A stretch of 64,000 bases of DNA from Calamus simplicifolius (GCA_900491605.1 UESW01004626.1:536807-600806), one strand, 5' to 3'; counted from the first letter of the stretch, positions 1-11,889 are shown. Notes: generated from the sequence alone by a model not told the origin. Made by a program: numbers and translations.

Positions 1-907
1 TGCCTTCTTCTTTATTCTTTTAGATCCTTTCTTTAGTAGTGGACAATCTGGTCTGATGTGTCCAGGCTTCTTGCACTCATAGCATGTAGGAGGTTCACTC
101 TTTTCCTTATCTTTGCTATGGTCTCCTTTGATAAGATGTTTTCTTTTTCCAAATTTCTTCTCTCTTCATGAACTTTTTAAATTTCCTTGAAATAAGTGCC
201 ATTTCATCATCTTTTCACTGTCACTTATGGTTTCTTCATTTCATCTTCTTGAGTTGCACTCTTCAATGCCATGGTCCTTTTCTTCTTTGATTCATCTTCA
301 TCGATATGTTGTCGTTGCTGAAGCTCATAAGTCATCAAAGAACGACCAACTCTTTAAGTGATAAAGTGTTGAGATCTTTTGCTTCTTGAATTGCAGTAAC
401 TTTTGCTTCCCATATCCTAGGTAAAGATCTTAAGATTTTTCTAATAAGATCACTGTTAGCATAAGATTTTTTAAGACTTTTCAGTCCATTAATAATGTCA
501 GTAAATCTTGTAAACATATAAGTAATATTTTTAGTAGGATCCATCTTAAATAATTCATACTTATGAACAAGCATATTTATTTTGGATTCCTTGACTTGAC
601 TTGTACCCTCATGGGTGACTTTAAGTCTATCCCAAATTTCCTTAGCAGACATGCAAGTTGATATGCGATTAAACTCATTTGCATCAAGAGAGCAATAAAG
701 AACATTCATAGCCTTAGCATTTAATTAAGCTAATTTCTTGTCTTGCTCATCCCATTCAGATTTAGGTTTTGCAATATTAATATTTTCAATCATAATAGTG
801 GGTGTGTGTGATCCATTAATTATGATTCCCCATAAATCAAAATCTAGTGCTTGAATGAAGATTTTTATTCGTGCTTTCCAATATGTGTAATTTGTTCCAT
901 TAAACAA
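1..907 (-). pseudogene. gag: Copia gag polyprotein fragment (UBN2-type gag plus zinc knuckle), degraded
   Basis: Gag coats and packages the element RNA. The reading starts at the ATG at 907 (MFNGTNYTYWKARI), the usual start of Copia gag with a DUF4219-like N-terminus. It continues in the same frame through one stop codon near 725 into a 124-residue stretch at 709-335 typical of the UBN2 gag family (AKEIWDRLKVTHEG, then LRSLPRIWEAKVTAIQEA). A one-base shift near 340 moves it into another frame. At about 90-47 a zinc knuckle of the form C-X2-C-X4-H-X4-C is visible (CYECKKPGHIRPDC). The in-frame stop replaces what is usually Gln or Val, compatible with a single C-to-T change. Not functional as it stands. 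Confidence 0.85.
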
Positions 908-1010
908 AGGTGGTCTATTAGTTAATTATCCTTCAGTCAATATAGAACTCATTGGGATTACTACTGATCTTTGGCTCCAAGCTAATCAAAGCTATAGGAA
1001 TCAAGAGCAC

Positions 1011-1025
1011 TCTACTCTGATACCA
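1011..1025 (-). other. Primer binding site of the Copia element
   Basis: On the minus strand TGGTATCAGAG follows the LTR end CAACA after two bases (AG). This matches the 3' end complement of initiator methionine tRNA, the usual primer of plant Copia elements. It fixes both the orientation of the element and the inner edge of the LTR. Confidence 0.9.
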
Positions 1026-1763
1026 CTTGTTGCCCAGATGTAGCAACCCAAGAGGGGGGTGAATTGAGTTATTAAAAATTGATTACTATGCAGATATGTG
1101 CTTAAACCCTAATTTTGATTTGCAGCAATGAATTGGGGTGCACAAAATAATAACAATAGAGAATCAAACAACCACAAACACACAGGAGTTTATAGTGGTT
1201 CGGTGCCAAACTCAGCACCTACATCCACTCCCCAAAACCTTTGAAAATTTTACTAATCGTACCACAACGATTACAACCTCTAGCCTTACCTGAATAGCAC
1301 TCTTGTTTATACGGCACAAGGCAGCCAAAAACCCCAAGCCAAACCAGGCTAGTCCTCTTGTTTCACGGCACAAGGAAGCCAAAAACCCCTAGCCAAACCA
1401 GGCTAGTCCTCTTGTTTCACGGCACAAGGAAGCCAACAATCAAGGGTTAACAGTAACCCTTTTACAAAATAATCAGAGAATGATAAAGAGAAGCTCCTAC
1501 AATGAGCAAATATCCAGAGTATACTTTACAACTTTTGAAGCAATAATTTCAGCAATAAATGAACAAGGTCGAAGTAGCTGAAGCCTTGATTACTTTGAGA
1601 AACTTCAAAGATTTGGATGACTTTTTGGAGCAATGAATGAACTTGAATGCACAGTAACTCTCTTATCAACCACTCAACAATATGCAGTAAAAACTCTTTT
1701 CTTGAATTTCTTTCTCTTGTAATCTCTTTTTCAAAAATCGTCATATTGTGCTTCTAATCACAT

Positions 1764-1772
1764 CTATTTATA
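1764..1772 (-). promoter_or_regulatory. TATA box of the Copia LTR
   Basis: TATAAATAG on the minus strand, in the part of the LTR between the palindrome-rich U3 and the transcribed R/U5 side. Transcription would start about 30 bp further (near 1735) and run toward gag. The corresponding site of the solo LTR (about 45255-45263) reads TTTAAATAG. Confidence 0.6.
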
Positions 1773-2029
1773 ATGATCCAACAAAAAAGATATCTGTTAG
1801 ATACATTAGGAACAAATGGAAATAAAAATGGAAAGAAAATATAACCGTTGTAAAATATTCTCTTAAGCATTGAATACAGGTCTCCATTTGAGGAAAGAAG
1901 AATCCTGAAACAATTCAAAAAATCAAAAGTTAAATGTAGCTGAAAATAGAAATAGAGAGAGAGTAAGAGAGAAAGAGCAAGCTCAAGAACTCAGGCGGCA
2001 GTTGACTGAAAATAACTCCAAGTAGCTGA

Positions 2030-3180
2030 AGACTTGAATGCATTCGGCCAAGAGGTAAGAAGGAAATCCCAGCTAGCTAGTCAGCTAGCTCACAAGAGAG
2101 GCCATGACAAAGAAAACGTCCAGATAGGTAGCTCTTTAGGCAGCTAAACAATTTCTAGTTAGCTTCCCAGTTAACAACAATAAAGCAAATCGGCCAGGAG
2201 TAAAAAGTGCAGAGTGCTTAGTTAGCTCAGCAGCTAACTAAACAAAAGATAGTTAGCTCTTCAGTTAACTAAAGAGCAAATCAAACGGTAGAGGAAACAG
2301 GAGCAAGCTATGGTAGTTAGCTCCCCAGCTAACTAAAAAATGATGGCTCACGGCTTGCAGGAAACACAGAGAACGGGAGTTAGCTCAACAGCTAACTAAA
2401 GATAAGTTAGTTAGCTCACTAGCTAACTAAGTTCAAAAATAACAGAGAGCCCATCCAAAATAATTAGCTCTCTAGCTAACTAAGGAGAATAGCAACAGAG
2501 AGATCGCCCAAGCTAGTTAGCTAACTAGCTAACTGAGCAAAAAGGCAACCATACGGCAGGATAAAATAGCTAGCTTTCCAGTTAGCTAACTAGCTAACTG
2601 AGCAAAAAGGCAACCATACGGTAGGATAAAACAGCTAGCTTTCCAGTTAGCTAACCACCAGGTAGCTAGCTCTCCAGTTAACTAAAGAAATCATTCAACG
2701 GCCAGAGAGAGAGGGAGTTAGCTCTCCAGCTAACTAAAATTTGACAGCTCACAGCCTGAAGCCTACCAGTGAAAACTAGTTAGCTAAGCAGTTAGCTCCA
2801 AGTCAAAGCAGTTAGCTAACAAGATACGCCAGCAAGCTAGGATATCCAGCAGCTAGCTCAACAGTTAGCTAAAAATAAATAGCTTTTGGCCAGGAATTTT
2901 AACAGGCAATGGTAGCTAGCTAAAATGAAATCCAGTTAGCTCCAAGGCATCCCAAGCTAGTTAACCAGCTAGCTAAAATTGGAGGATGTTCGGCCAGCAA
3001 CAGTGATGAACACCTTAGCTACCTGAAAGAACTCCAGCTAGCTAACAAGTTAGCTAACCAGCTAGCTTAAATAAGCAACTGTTCGACCAATGTCACAGAG
3101 ACAACTTACCAGTTAGCTGAAAGGCATGCCAGCTAGCTAAATGGAATAACACATTAGCTAACCAGTTAACTCCCAAGCCA
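2030..3180. repeat. Irregular array of self-complementary TTAGCTAGCTAA-type motifs in U3
   Basis: Dozens of short blocks made of AGTTAGCT, AGCTAACT and GCTAGC are spaced by unrelated sequence of roughly 15-40 bp. Many abut to form palindromes, for example TTAGCTAACTAGCTAA near 2515-2535 and 2585-2600. Part of it is a local tandem duplication (about 2520-2570 against 2590-2650). The same motif set, in the same part of the LTR, is in the solo LTR at 43880-44940. Confidence 0.85.
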
Positions 3181-3563
3181 ATAAAATTATCTAAGGCAAA
3201 ATAGAATGAAGTCTCTCTTACCAATCAATTTTGCACGAAGATACTTACTTGCAAGGTAACCGAACTTCCCTGTATTAAGCTTAGAGTTGCCTAATAGTTT
3301 TTGTAATCATCAAAATCAATCTGGGGTCAACATTTTATATGGGTATCCTTCATAAAAGCCATAGAACCAAAAGAAATTCAGATAACAGAATTATGATTCC
3401 CAACTGTACAACAAAAGGCACAAGGAAAAATGAATTAAAAATTAATGAGGTTAAGGCTTACTAGGCATGTTCTAACCATCAAAATATTCTCTATATATGC
3501 TGTTATAAATAAGTTATGGTGGTGGTTCATTGCTATGATAAGGTAAATGAACATGAAAGTTAC

Positions 3564-3931
3564 TATTTTGCATGCTATAGAGAATTTAAAATAGGGCTTA
3601 CCGAATCTTGGAATAAAATATTATGGAAACCATTCAACCATAGGAAGCATTAAAATTACTCGTGTTCAATAGATTTAAGAGTGACAAATTGAACTTCTAA
3701 ATAAATTAGTCTGTAAATTAACTTTTTACCAATTTCTAGTTAGAGAATATTTGACCGATTCATCACTCACATGATATGATTTAATTTAATAGGGATTTTC
3801 TAATTATCATAGTGAGTCTATGCTACTGATAACAGAATGAAAGATAAAATCAGACCTTATATAGGTGAAGGATAACATACAAACCTCAGGTGATCTTAGG
3901 CACAACTATTGCAAAGTTCAAAATGAAAGAC
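3564..3931. repeat. Internal direct repeat of copy A, unit 1
   Basis: About 365 bp starting ATTTTGCATGCTATA that recurs at 4412-4775 with an estimated 85-90% identity. The same pair is present in copy C (49868-50235 and 50706-51071), so this duplication is older than the A/C duplication. Confidence 0.85.
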
Positions 3932-4040
3932 AAGTGCATACTCCATAGTCATTGTCTTAAACAACCATGATAAAGTCAGCAAACTATTTGAGCTATGCTC
4001 TTTGAATTGTTGTGTTTTGCAGGAGCTGTTGTGCTACATT

Positions 4041-4058
4041 AAATTTATAGCCTGCTTG
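4041..4058 (-). promoter_or_regulatory. Recurrent TATA-containing module (copy A, first occurrence)
   Basis: The minus strand reads GGCTATAAATTTA. The same block with about 280 bp of similar surroundings occurs at 6405-6712 (TATA at about 6523-6531) and in copy C (TATA at about 50347-50354). Copy B has the TATA block with weaker similarity around it (about 22715-22723). Downstream on the minus strand is ATGGAGTATGCACTTGTC, a short frame closing within 20 codons. It looks like a core promoter but no transcript evidence exists. Confidence 0.3.
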
Positions 4059-4280
4059 GGAGGGATGACAGCAAATCAAGTTCAATATGATGGTATATAA
4101 GTTTAAATCTCAGCTAATCATGCCTGATTGTATAAATCATGTTTAACAAAGTCATAGCCATGTATATTGAACCATCCTAAAATAGGTGGTTCAAGGCAAA
4201 CCAAGTTTATTCTTGATTATGTGTTTCAGATGTGGAGGAGTTGAAAAAAGGAAATTTTGAAAGAAGCTCAGTGCTCACCA

Positions 4281-4285
4281 TACAT

Positions 4286-4318
<33 letters not shown>
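4281..4318. repeat. CA/TA microsatellite
   Basis: Alternating (CA)n then (TA)n. The matching position in copy C (50585-50611) has only (AT)n, so the tract changed after the duplication. Confidence 0.95.
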
Positions 4319-4411
4319 CTATGCATCTTGTTGGCACGAAGATATATAGAGATCTATTTTTGATGAAAAGGTATGAAAAGAGATATACCTCAGATATAAA
4401 TTAAAAAATAT

Positions 4412-4775
4412 ATTTTGCATGCTATAAAGGCTTTATAATAGGGCTTCCCAAATCTTGGAATAAAATATTATGGAAGCCATTCAACCATAGAAAGCATTAA
4501 AATGATCACTGTTCAATAGATTTAAGAGTGGCAAATTGAACTTCTAGAGAAGTCAGTCTGTAGATTAACTTTTTACCAACTTCAAGTTAGAGAATATCTG
4601 AACTGTTCATCACTCATAGGATATAATTTAACTTAAGAGGGATTTTCTAATTATCATAGTGAGTTTATGCTATTGATAACAGAATGAAAGATAAAATCAG
4701 ACCTTAGGTGAAGGATAAAGTATAGACCTCAGGTGATCTTAGGCACAGCTGTTGCCAAGTTCATAATGAAAGACC
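4412..4775. repeat. Internal direct repeat of copy A, unit 2
   Basis: Second member of the pair described at 3564-3931, about 848 bp downstream and in the same orientation. Confidence 0.85.
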
Positions 4776-4785
4776 AAAGAGCCGA

Positions 4786-4798
4786 GGGGGGGGGGGGG
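4786..4798. repeat. Poly-G tract (13 G)
   Basis: Thirteen consecutive G. The homologous site in copy C (51088-51098) has eleven G preceded by GAGAGAGA. Length may also be affected by sequencing error. Confidence 0.9.
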
Positions 4799-5625
4799 AG
4801 GGGTGTGGGCTGGACAGAGGCTAATTAGTATTAAACCAATGATGTATTTGTGCTGCCAATATGTATCAAGGCTGCAGAGCCAATTACTTACCTGAAGATC
4901 TAATAGATGCCTATCTCTGAGAAACTTATGGGAACATTAGTATCAATCTCTTCAAAGCACCAAAAGTGAGTGTAAATTATATTTAAATATTTGAGAAATT
5001 TATGGGAACCGTAGTTATAAATATTTTTCTATCAAGGATTCAGTAAGTAATCATGGAACAGACCATGATATAAAGAACTGACCATAACCATCTCTTCCAA
5101 ATATATAAAGAACTGACCATGATAGACAATGAGACAATCCTGAACTATTCATCATGCTTTTGAATCTCTCTTGTACATCCCCTGTTTTTTTATCTCCTCA
5201 CATGTCTGAGTAAAAGCACTTGTTAGAAGAATTCTTTCTAGACAAACTGAAAAGTTTTATGCAATTCAGAAAGCCTTCTAGTTATGGAAGCACCACTTAT
5301 AGACACAAGCGGACCTTCTGCTGCTATAGAGTTATGAAGCTTTTTGAATTTATTGATGTCCCAAATATGCAAAATATAACATATGCTCATTTTGTAACTT
5401 GAATCAACAATTACTTCTGTTGTTCTCAAATTTGATATTTTGGACAAACTATTGGGTGCATTGTTTAAAACTTTTCCTTCAAAAATGGTCAATCAAGGTA
5501 AGGACTGACCTGCTAGAAGATAGTCACATCTGGCCAAGCCTGTTGAGAAATGAATCATTTATTATATATGTACCAATTGACATTTATGATCAAAAAATTT
5601 TGTCAGACTTATTTTGGGCAAGAAC

Positions 5626-5753
5626 AGGTCCATTGATTAACTTAAATATGTACAAATAGATTACAAACAACCTTGTCTACTGCCTAATTAGGTCCATTGA
5701 TTAACTTAAATCTGTACAAATAGATTACAAACAACCTTGTCTACTGCCTAATT
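5626..5753. repeat. 64-bp tandem duplication specific to copy A
   Basis: Two head-to-tail units (5626-5689 and 5690-5753) differ by one base near the middle. Copy C has a single unit here but instead duplicates a 114-bp stretch just upstream (51798-52025). Confidence 0.92.
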
Positions 5754-6250
5754 ACTCTATTTTGGAGCATTCTTTGCCTACTAGGCCAGAAGTAGGTTGC
5801 TAACTTTTTTTATCAGCTGAAAAAATAGCTTCCATGTTCAGTGAATCAGCATTCAAAGATGTGCTTTGCATCCTAGCTTCCTCAGCTACATGGTACTTTT
5901 GAACCTTTCCTCTAGCATCCTCAGTTATATGGTACTTTGAACCTTTCCATCAGTCCATGCTGAGACTATAGTGGCTAATACTTGGAGGATATATTCACAA
6001 AACGGAATATATTACATATCTGCTTACATATTGTATAATTAGTATTGGAAATACATGAAACTCTCAATCCACTTTCCTGATCAACTTGAATATGAACAAC
6101 CTAGCCAAGATGGAACTGATGCAACTAGGGTTGTGCTGGATGTGGATCTTGTGGTGGCATGCCATCAGAGGGTGAAGGCGGTTTTGGACATCATTGTAGT
6201 ACCCTTCATTTCTGCCTCCCATTCCTCTTGCTTCGAGACCTAGATGTTTT

Positions 6251-9200
6251 GCACGTTGGAGCTCACATTGTCCCAATTCTCACCACCAAAATTCCCCTCA
6301 TCAACAAATATTCATCAATCGAGATGAAGGGATAATAGAATCAAACCTAGAGCCTTACGGAGGAGTGTGAAATTGCAATTACTAATGTCACCATGCAGAT
6401 ATTGAAAGAGACAAGTGCATACTCCACAACCGCTATCTTAAACAACCATGCTAAAGTCAGCAAACTATCTTGATCTATCCATCTTGAATTGTTGTGCTTG
6501 CAAAAATTGTTGTCTTGCCCTAAATTTATAGCCTGCTTGAGACGGATGGATGCCAGCAAATCAAGTTCAACATAATGGCATATAAGCTTAAATCTTAGCA
6601 AATCATGTTCGATTTCATAATATGGATCCACATATATGAGAAAATCATGTTTAACAATGTAGTAGCCATGATATATTGAACCATCCTGAAACAAGCGGTT
6701 CAAGGCAAACTAAGCCAAACTAGCCCAAACCATCTAATCTAGCCCACTTTGGGGTAGTTTGTTGCTTGGGGCCCTTGGTCTACCTAACTTGTATGCTACA
6801 ATTCAGTATGGTACATCTTATACTAAACCATACCAATCCAATAATGAAACAGTACCAATTATTGCTATGGTGAACCTTGGTCGTATTCATATCCAATATT
6901 CAATTTTTTTTTATGTTTCTTGAGTTAAAAGGAAAAAAAGCAAAGTTCATCAGTTTATTAGAAACATCCCCGTTACATAAAGCTGCATATGGATTTTATT
7001 GACTTATGACATGACCCGATTTGTATTTAAAGACCTATGAGTTGGGTTGGATTTAAAATTTAAAACAAATCTAAATTCTAGGTTGGGTTCAAATTTTATA
7101 TTTTTTATTCTAAACCTACCCAACCCAATTTGTATATTATTTGGATCTAATTTGAGTCAATAAAAAAGGGCTCGACTTGGCCCAAACTCATTCCAACCCA
7201 TCCATAAATTTGAATTATATAAATATCATTTTCCTTCACTTCAATTATCTTTATCAATTCATTAAATGAATTCTCATGTAAACTAATTTATCTTTTTTAA
7301 GTACGAACTAATTCATCTATTTATCTTAACAATTACATTCCTTCTATCTATTTTCACTTAATTATATCTAAATTTTCATAGTTTATTATTTCTGGATTTT
7401 TATTGTAATTCAAGTATATCAATATATGTTTTAAAATTATAATTTGTAAACATAAGAATGATCGATTATTTGAATGGAATTAAAAGTTTTTGAATGAAAG
7501 TTTAAGTTAGCTCTTTTCAATATTATTTATATTTTTATTGATTTTATAATTAATTATCAGTTATTAAATTTTAGCCATAAAACAAAAACAAAATGTTCGA
7601 CTTAAATGCAAATATGACCACATCCGATCCCAAGCTGAATCCAAACATTTTGGGGTTGGACTCAAGTTATACTAGACTTCGACCTAACCCAAATGACCTA
7701 TTGGTTCTTAATTTTCTTCATAGACCTAACTCGATATAGAATATTATACAATAATATATATCCCAGTCATGGATCTAAAAGTTTTGGATTTTTTCTATTT
7801 TGTTTCCGGAATAAGTTGGATTTTTTCTTTCAAGAACCGAAAGAATATAAGACTATGAATAGAAGTCAAACTCTTGGAAAGTCAAAACTTTCATGGCTGG
7901 TGAGTCAGAATCAGTTTCTTAAACTCTTTCATTTACCTTAAATATGATGCCATTTAGCTTTTGTTTTTTTCTTTTTGTTCAGAAGACTTATGGATTTCAT
8001 CTTCTCCATAACTTATGGATTTCATCTCTTCGTCCACAATCAAGATGATTCTCAAATAATAAGCTTCCACCTAATAAAAAAGAATGATATACTCTTAGAT
8101 GCCTAATCTACTGTAAACTAGGATCTTCTATCAACCCATGGATCCAGATTTCTAGTATCTTTGTGAATATACCAACACTGGTGAAGCTTTCATTTTAATC
8201 ACCTCCTCAGTTTGAAGTGTGAGACCATTATGCAATCAAAAACAGCATGTGGCTATAAGCCTAACATAACCATAGATAAGTGACAAACTGTCGGCAAACT
8301 TGCTAACTCCCTTTTAAGGACTACTTTTAAGAACCCTCACATAAAAGATGACTTGAAGAACAAATTCTAGAAGTTTCTCATTCCCCCACCAAGATAATTT
8401 CACATCTTGCTTAGAGCTTGAACAATAACCTTTCTTTAATAACCCTTCCAAGGGTCTGGTTATAATTTCCAACAATAAGATTTCCATTTTTCTTTATAAG
8501 TCAAAGACATAAGCCAGTCTTTTTTAAGTATAATATATTAACATTTTGAATCCAAGTTCAGATTTCTTTCCGCGTTGCTTTAATATACTTTCAGTCACCT
8601 AGCACATAACCAGCTTGCTTGAAATATTTTCTCTAAAGAACTCCATATCCCTTCATCTTGGAATTCAAATTAAAAAGGTCTGAGGAATGCCAAATGCTTT
8701 CAGTCTTTCTATTGCAGTCCACTAAAATTGTGAATGGGTGCGGGTGCAGACTTGAGAAATGAAACTAGAGAAATGCAACTTTAAAATAGTCAACAAAATA
8801 TTAAGCAAAATTCTAGTAACAATCTCAATGGAAGTCTCCAACCAGAAAGGTTTAAAATTCACTCATGAAGTGGCTCATATAGTGAGATGTTTGGTCACAC
8901 TTGTATGTGATAGAAAACTTTCCCTCTCGTTTAAGGAAACTAATAAATTAAAAATCTAAATTTTCATGGCAGATTAAATCATCGAGTGGTGTTGAATGGC
9001 CACTATGCAAAAATTTAGTAATCCATAATCCCTTCCTTTTGCCTCTTCTTTCAACAATTTTTTCTTTTCTCCATTACACATGCCCATTAACTTCCTATAA
9101 GCCCTCAAATGGCTGAGGAGAATCCTGAGGATTCATCTAATGTATCATCCAATATTATTTAAATATCGACATCACACATGTTAGTAGATGCCATATCAAT

Positions 9201-9534
9201 ATATAGACCCACTACTTTTAGAAAGAGGTGAGAAAAATTATTTATAACATGTATAACCTCCCTCCATCATTGTTGTTAGCAGTTATACTCTCCATCCATC
9301 CAAACTGGTGCATAGAAACATATGATCAAAAAAAAATATTCAGAGAACAAAATATTGCATTTTAATTTAAACTAAAAGAATTTAATTTAGAATATAATTG
9401 CAAAAACTATAAATAAACTGGAAACTTCTATAACTCTTGACATATAAAAAAACAATGTGCGCGGTTGCCGTGATCTCACCTTGTCACAGGATGAGCTCCA
9501 ACATTGTGGCATATGAAAGACCAAATTGGAATAT
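6251..9534. other. AT-rich host DNA without a recognisable gene
   Basis: 6405-6712 is a diverged copy of 3929-4205, including the TATA-containing block. 6990-7700 resembles 22920-23640 in copy B, with stretches such as 'ttgtatttaaagac'. From about 7940 to 9430 I see no open frame of convincing composition and no repeat family. Short frames at 7693-7941 and 8759-8959 have no recognisable motif. Confidence 0.6.
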
Positions 9535-11053
9535 ATTCTAAATGAGTACCTTCATAAAAACCATAGAACCAAAGAAAAATCAGATAACAGAACTATGGTT
9601 CACAACCATGCAACCAAAAGCACAAGAAAAAACAAATAAACAAATTAATGAGGTAAGGGCTTACTGGGCATGTTACAATGTCTCATCAAAACATTCTCCA
9701 CATATGCCGTGTCCACATTAGATTTCATATTTTATTTCACAGGTCCTAGTTTCCTTTAAATGGTCTGTTGCAAAATGAGGAATTTATCCAGCAGGTTTTG
9801 ATTTAAATAATATTGAACAATACCAATTTTTCTTTACGAATGTATATAACACTAAGTAAAAAGGTAAGGAGGAGCAAATGTCAGCATTCAGGACTATCAT
9901 GAGACAGAAAAATATGCATTATCCACAACTTATCCTGAAACATAGCTCAACACCTTAAGAATCTTAAGCCTTTTTAAAAAATAATGTTTGGCTTGAGCAC
10001 TGAAAACTCAAGAAATATAACTACCATCTTTGTAAAAACAATCGATTCTTCCAACCCATTATGTTTTTGATTTCAGTAGGTTATTTCTCTCTAATTGTTA
10101 CTAATCTTCCTAGAGTGATGGAGAATCAACACCTAACTATCGCCTCAAACTGCATGTAATTTTAAAATACTTAACTACAAACACTGAAAACTAAATATAT
10201 ATTATATAAGAAAGATAGTGGAATCATTGCTGATATTTTCTGAACTTTGATGCCTGCAAGCCCAACTCAGTCGGTCTATCTTTTATTGCATCTGGTAAAA
10301 GCATTGCATCACATGTGGATTTGTGATGCAGAGTGCAGGAAATACAAATAGTAAGGAAATAAACAGAAAGTAGCTGTGACACAGAAAACATTACCTGAAT
10401 TATGCACCGCAACGTCGAAAAAGATCAAACTGAAGGATGCAAAAAGTGATCGAGGAGCAGATAAAGGTTGTAACACAACCTCAACAACACAAGGTTTCCG
10501 ATCCTAGATTCCTCAGCTGTACCATATTTTTGAACCTTCACCACCAGTCCATGTCTAGAACAAAGTGGCTAACGTACGACAGATTCACCGCATCTTCAAT
10601 CGCAACAATTTCCTTTACAAATCCCTGCTTTGATTTTGAGCCAAAGTTCCAGATATATTCTTTGCTTTCATTCCAGCAAACAAACATCTACGATTCAAAA
10701 AAGAGGATTATCAATTCTTACAAACATTTTGCTTCAACCAGATCTGGCCCCTCTATCAATCACATCAAGTCCTGCTTTCTAAATTACCCCACATATTGAT
10801 TCTGATTCTTGCTATTCGTTCTCACTTTTGCATTTCTTACTTTAAACATTGTGTAAATCTATCAGCTGGTAAGAGAGTGAAAATATTAAATCTCATTCCT
10901 TTGATGGTAACCAACCTTCCATAGTTTATACAACATTAAAACGATAGACCAACATTGAAGCAAAATGATAACAAGATAAGGGTCTCTTATCTTAGGATAG
11001 AAACTCATCGCCAAAGTCAAAGTTAAAAAATAAAAAATAAACAATATGCATAT
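9535..11053. repeat. Host segment copy B, left part (diverged from A and C)
   Basis: Begins with a match to the start of copies A and C (gtaccttcataaaaaccatagaacc against their cttcataaaagccatag). It matches again near 10495-10570 (cctcagct, tccatg, gtggctaa), the counterpart of 5870-5960 in A. Much of the middle is unrelated or too diverged to align by eye. It is interrupted at 11053 by the Tat element and resumes at 21946. No gene recognised. Confidence 0.6.
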
Positions 11054-11298
11054 TGTTGCTGCCAAATCACTTACGATGAACGTCGGGTGAACTGAGATCT
11101 CCGCAGGCCGTCGAGGATGCAGAAAGGTCGCCGTCTTCCTTCTAGAGCCTGCAAAAAGTCCCAGACCGGTAGTTCCGGTAGGGACCCTCCGACGCCCAAG
11201 TCAGTGGGTTGTAGAACAGGAATGTTATGTATCAGTAGCACTTAAAAGAGAGAGGAGAGAGAGAGAGAGATCCCCCCCTCGCATTGAGCTTGGGTCCT

Positions 11299-11307
11299 CC
11301 TTTTATA
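11299..11307 (-). promoter_or_regulatory. TATA box of the Tat LTR (3' copy)
   Basis: TATAAAAGG on the minus strand, preserved in the partner LTR at 21385-21393. Confidence 0.6.
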
Positions 11308-11535
11308 CCTGTTTGGGGTCCCGTTTACCTCGTTCCGTTGGAACTGTCGAATCTTCCTCGTTGGGATAAGTTTTATCGAACGGCAAGTGGTTAAGCCGTT
11401 GCTGGGTGAGGGCCGCTTGTAGCGGTAACTACTGAACGAGCTAACACTTGCCCGTGATTTCAGTGAGCGAGGTGCACGGCAATAGACCTTGAATCACGGG
11501 ATCTGTTGTATGAGACTGGTCACTGTGCATGCGAA

Positions 11536-11795
11536 AAAGCACTGGAGGTCGATGCTGGAGGCCGACGCCGGAGCCGGAGCCTAAGTCCCGGAGGCCGACG
11601 CTGGAGGCCGGAGCCAAAGTCCAGCACTGGAGGCCGACGCTGAGCCAAAGTCCAGCGCTGGAGGCCGACGCTGGAGGTCATCGCTGGGCGCTGGAGGCCG
11701 ACGCCGGAAGCCTCCAGCACTGGAGGCCGACGCTGGAGGCCAGAGCCAAAGTCCAGCGCTGGAGGCCGACGCTGGAGGCCGGCGCTGGAGTTCTG
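11536..11795. repeat. GC-rich minisatellite inside the LTR
   Basis: Irregular 15-36 bp units built from GGAGGCCGACGCTGGAGG and CAAAGTCCAGCGCTGGAGG. The partner array at 21627-21868 has a different unit order. LTRs are copied from one template at insertion, so the difference arose afterward. Frames open across it are by-products of the repeat. Confidence 0.9.
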
Positions 11796-11872
11796 GGTTT
11801 TGCTGTCACATCATTATTTTCGGAAATCGTGCAAAAGATAATACTACCCAGAGGAAACGGCCAGCCGTATCA

Positions 11873-11889
11873 GATGCCCCCCCGCCCCT
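11873..11889 (-). other. Polypurine tract of the Tat element
   Basis: Minus strand: GGGGCGGGGGGGCATC immediately before the LTR start TGATACGG. It primes plus-strand DNA synthesis. The second Tat element also ends its tract in GGGCATC before TGAT (48898). Confidence 0.75.

Larger units (their letters stand above)
1..3332 (-). mobile_element. Ty1/Copia LTR retrotransposon, 5' part (gag, PBS, 5' LTR), runs off the left window edge
   Basis: Read on the minus strand, the order is 2.3 kb LTR, a tRNA-type primer binding site, a short leader, then gag ending in a zinc knuckle at the window edge. This is the 5' half of a Copia element whose pol and 3' LTR lie outside the window. The LTR has TGTTG...CAACA ends. 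A related solo LTR lies at 43677-46009 in the opposite orientation. The outer flank (3333 onward) is host copy A, so the insertion edge is sharp there. The other target duplication cannot be checked. Confidence 0.9.
1028..3332 (-). repeat. 5' LTR of the Copia element (2305 bp)
   Basis: On the minus strand it begins TGTTGACCCC and ends GGGCAACA, directly followed by the primer site. Both ends match the solo LTR at 43677-46009. The R/U5 side (1030-1460) has the conserved stretch around cactataaactc and repeated 'caagaggactagcc'-like blocks near 1310-1430. The U3 side (about 2030-3180) is packed with TTAGCTAGCTAA-like palindromes. At 2.3 kb it is long for a Copia LTR. Confidence 0.92.
3333..6250. 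repeat. Host segment copy A (near-identical to copy C at 49606-52568)
   Basis: From the Copia LTR edge to about 6180 this AT-rich sequence aligns almost base for base with 49600-52568; differences are scattered substitutions and small indels. A 37-bp stretch present in C near 52460-52500 is missing at about 6118, between short CTGATG matches. A more diverged relative, copy B, occupies 9535-11053 plus 21946 onward. No protein family was recognised. A minus-strand frame at 5238-5492 (84 residues) is open in both A and C, but the copies are too alike for this to prove coding. Confidence 0.85.
11054..11872 (-). repeat. 3' LTR of the 11-22 kb Tat element
   Basis: 819 bp. On the minus strand it starts TGATACGGCTGG and ends GGCAGCAACA. 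It pairs with 21141-21945. In roughly the first 200 plus-strand positions I count about ten differences from its partner, all transitions. A GC-rich short tandem repeat occupies 11536-11795, and a GA-rich tract lies at about 11245-11272. Confidence 0.95.

Noticed and set aside
7693..8959. Short plus-strand frames (82 and 66 residues) as possible host exons
   Set aside because: AT-rich composition, no motif, and no splice pattern that extends them.
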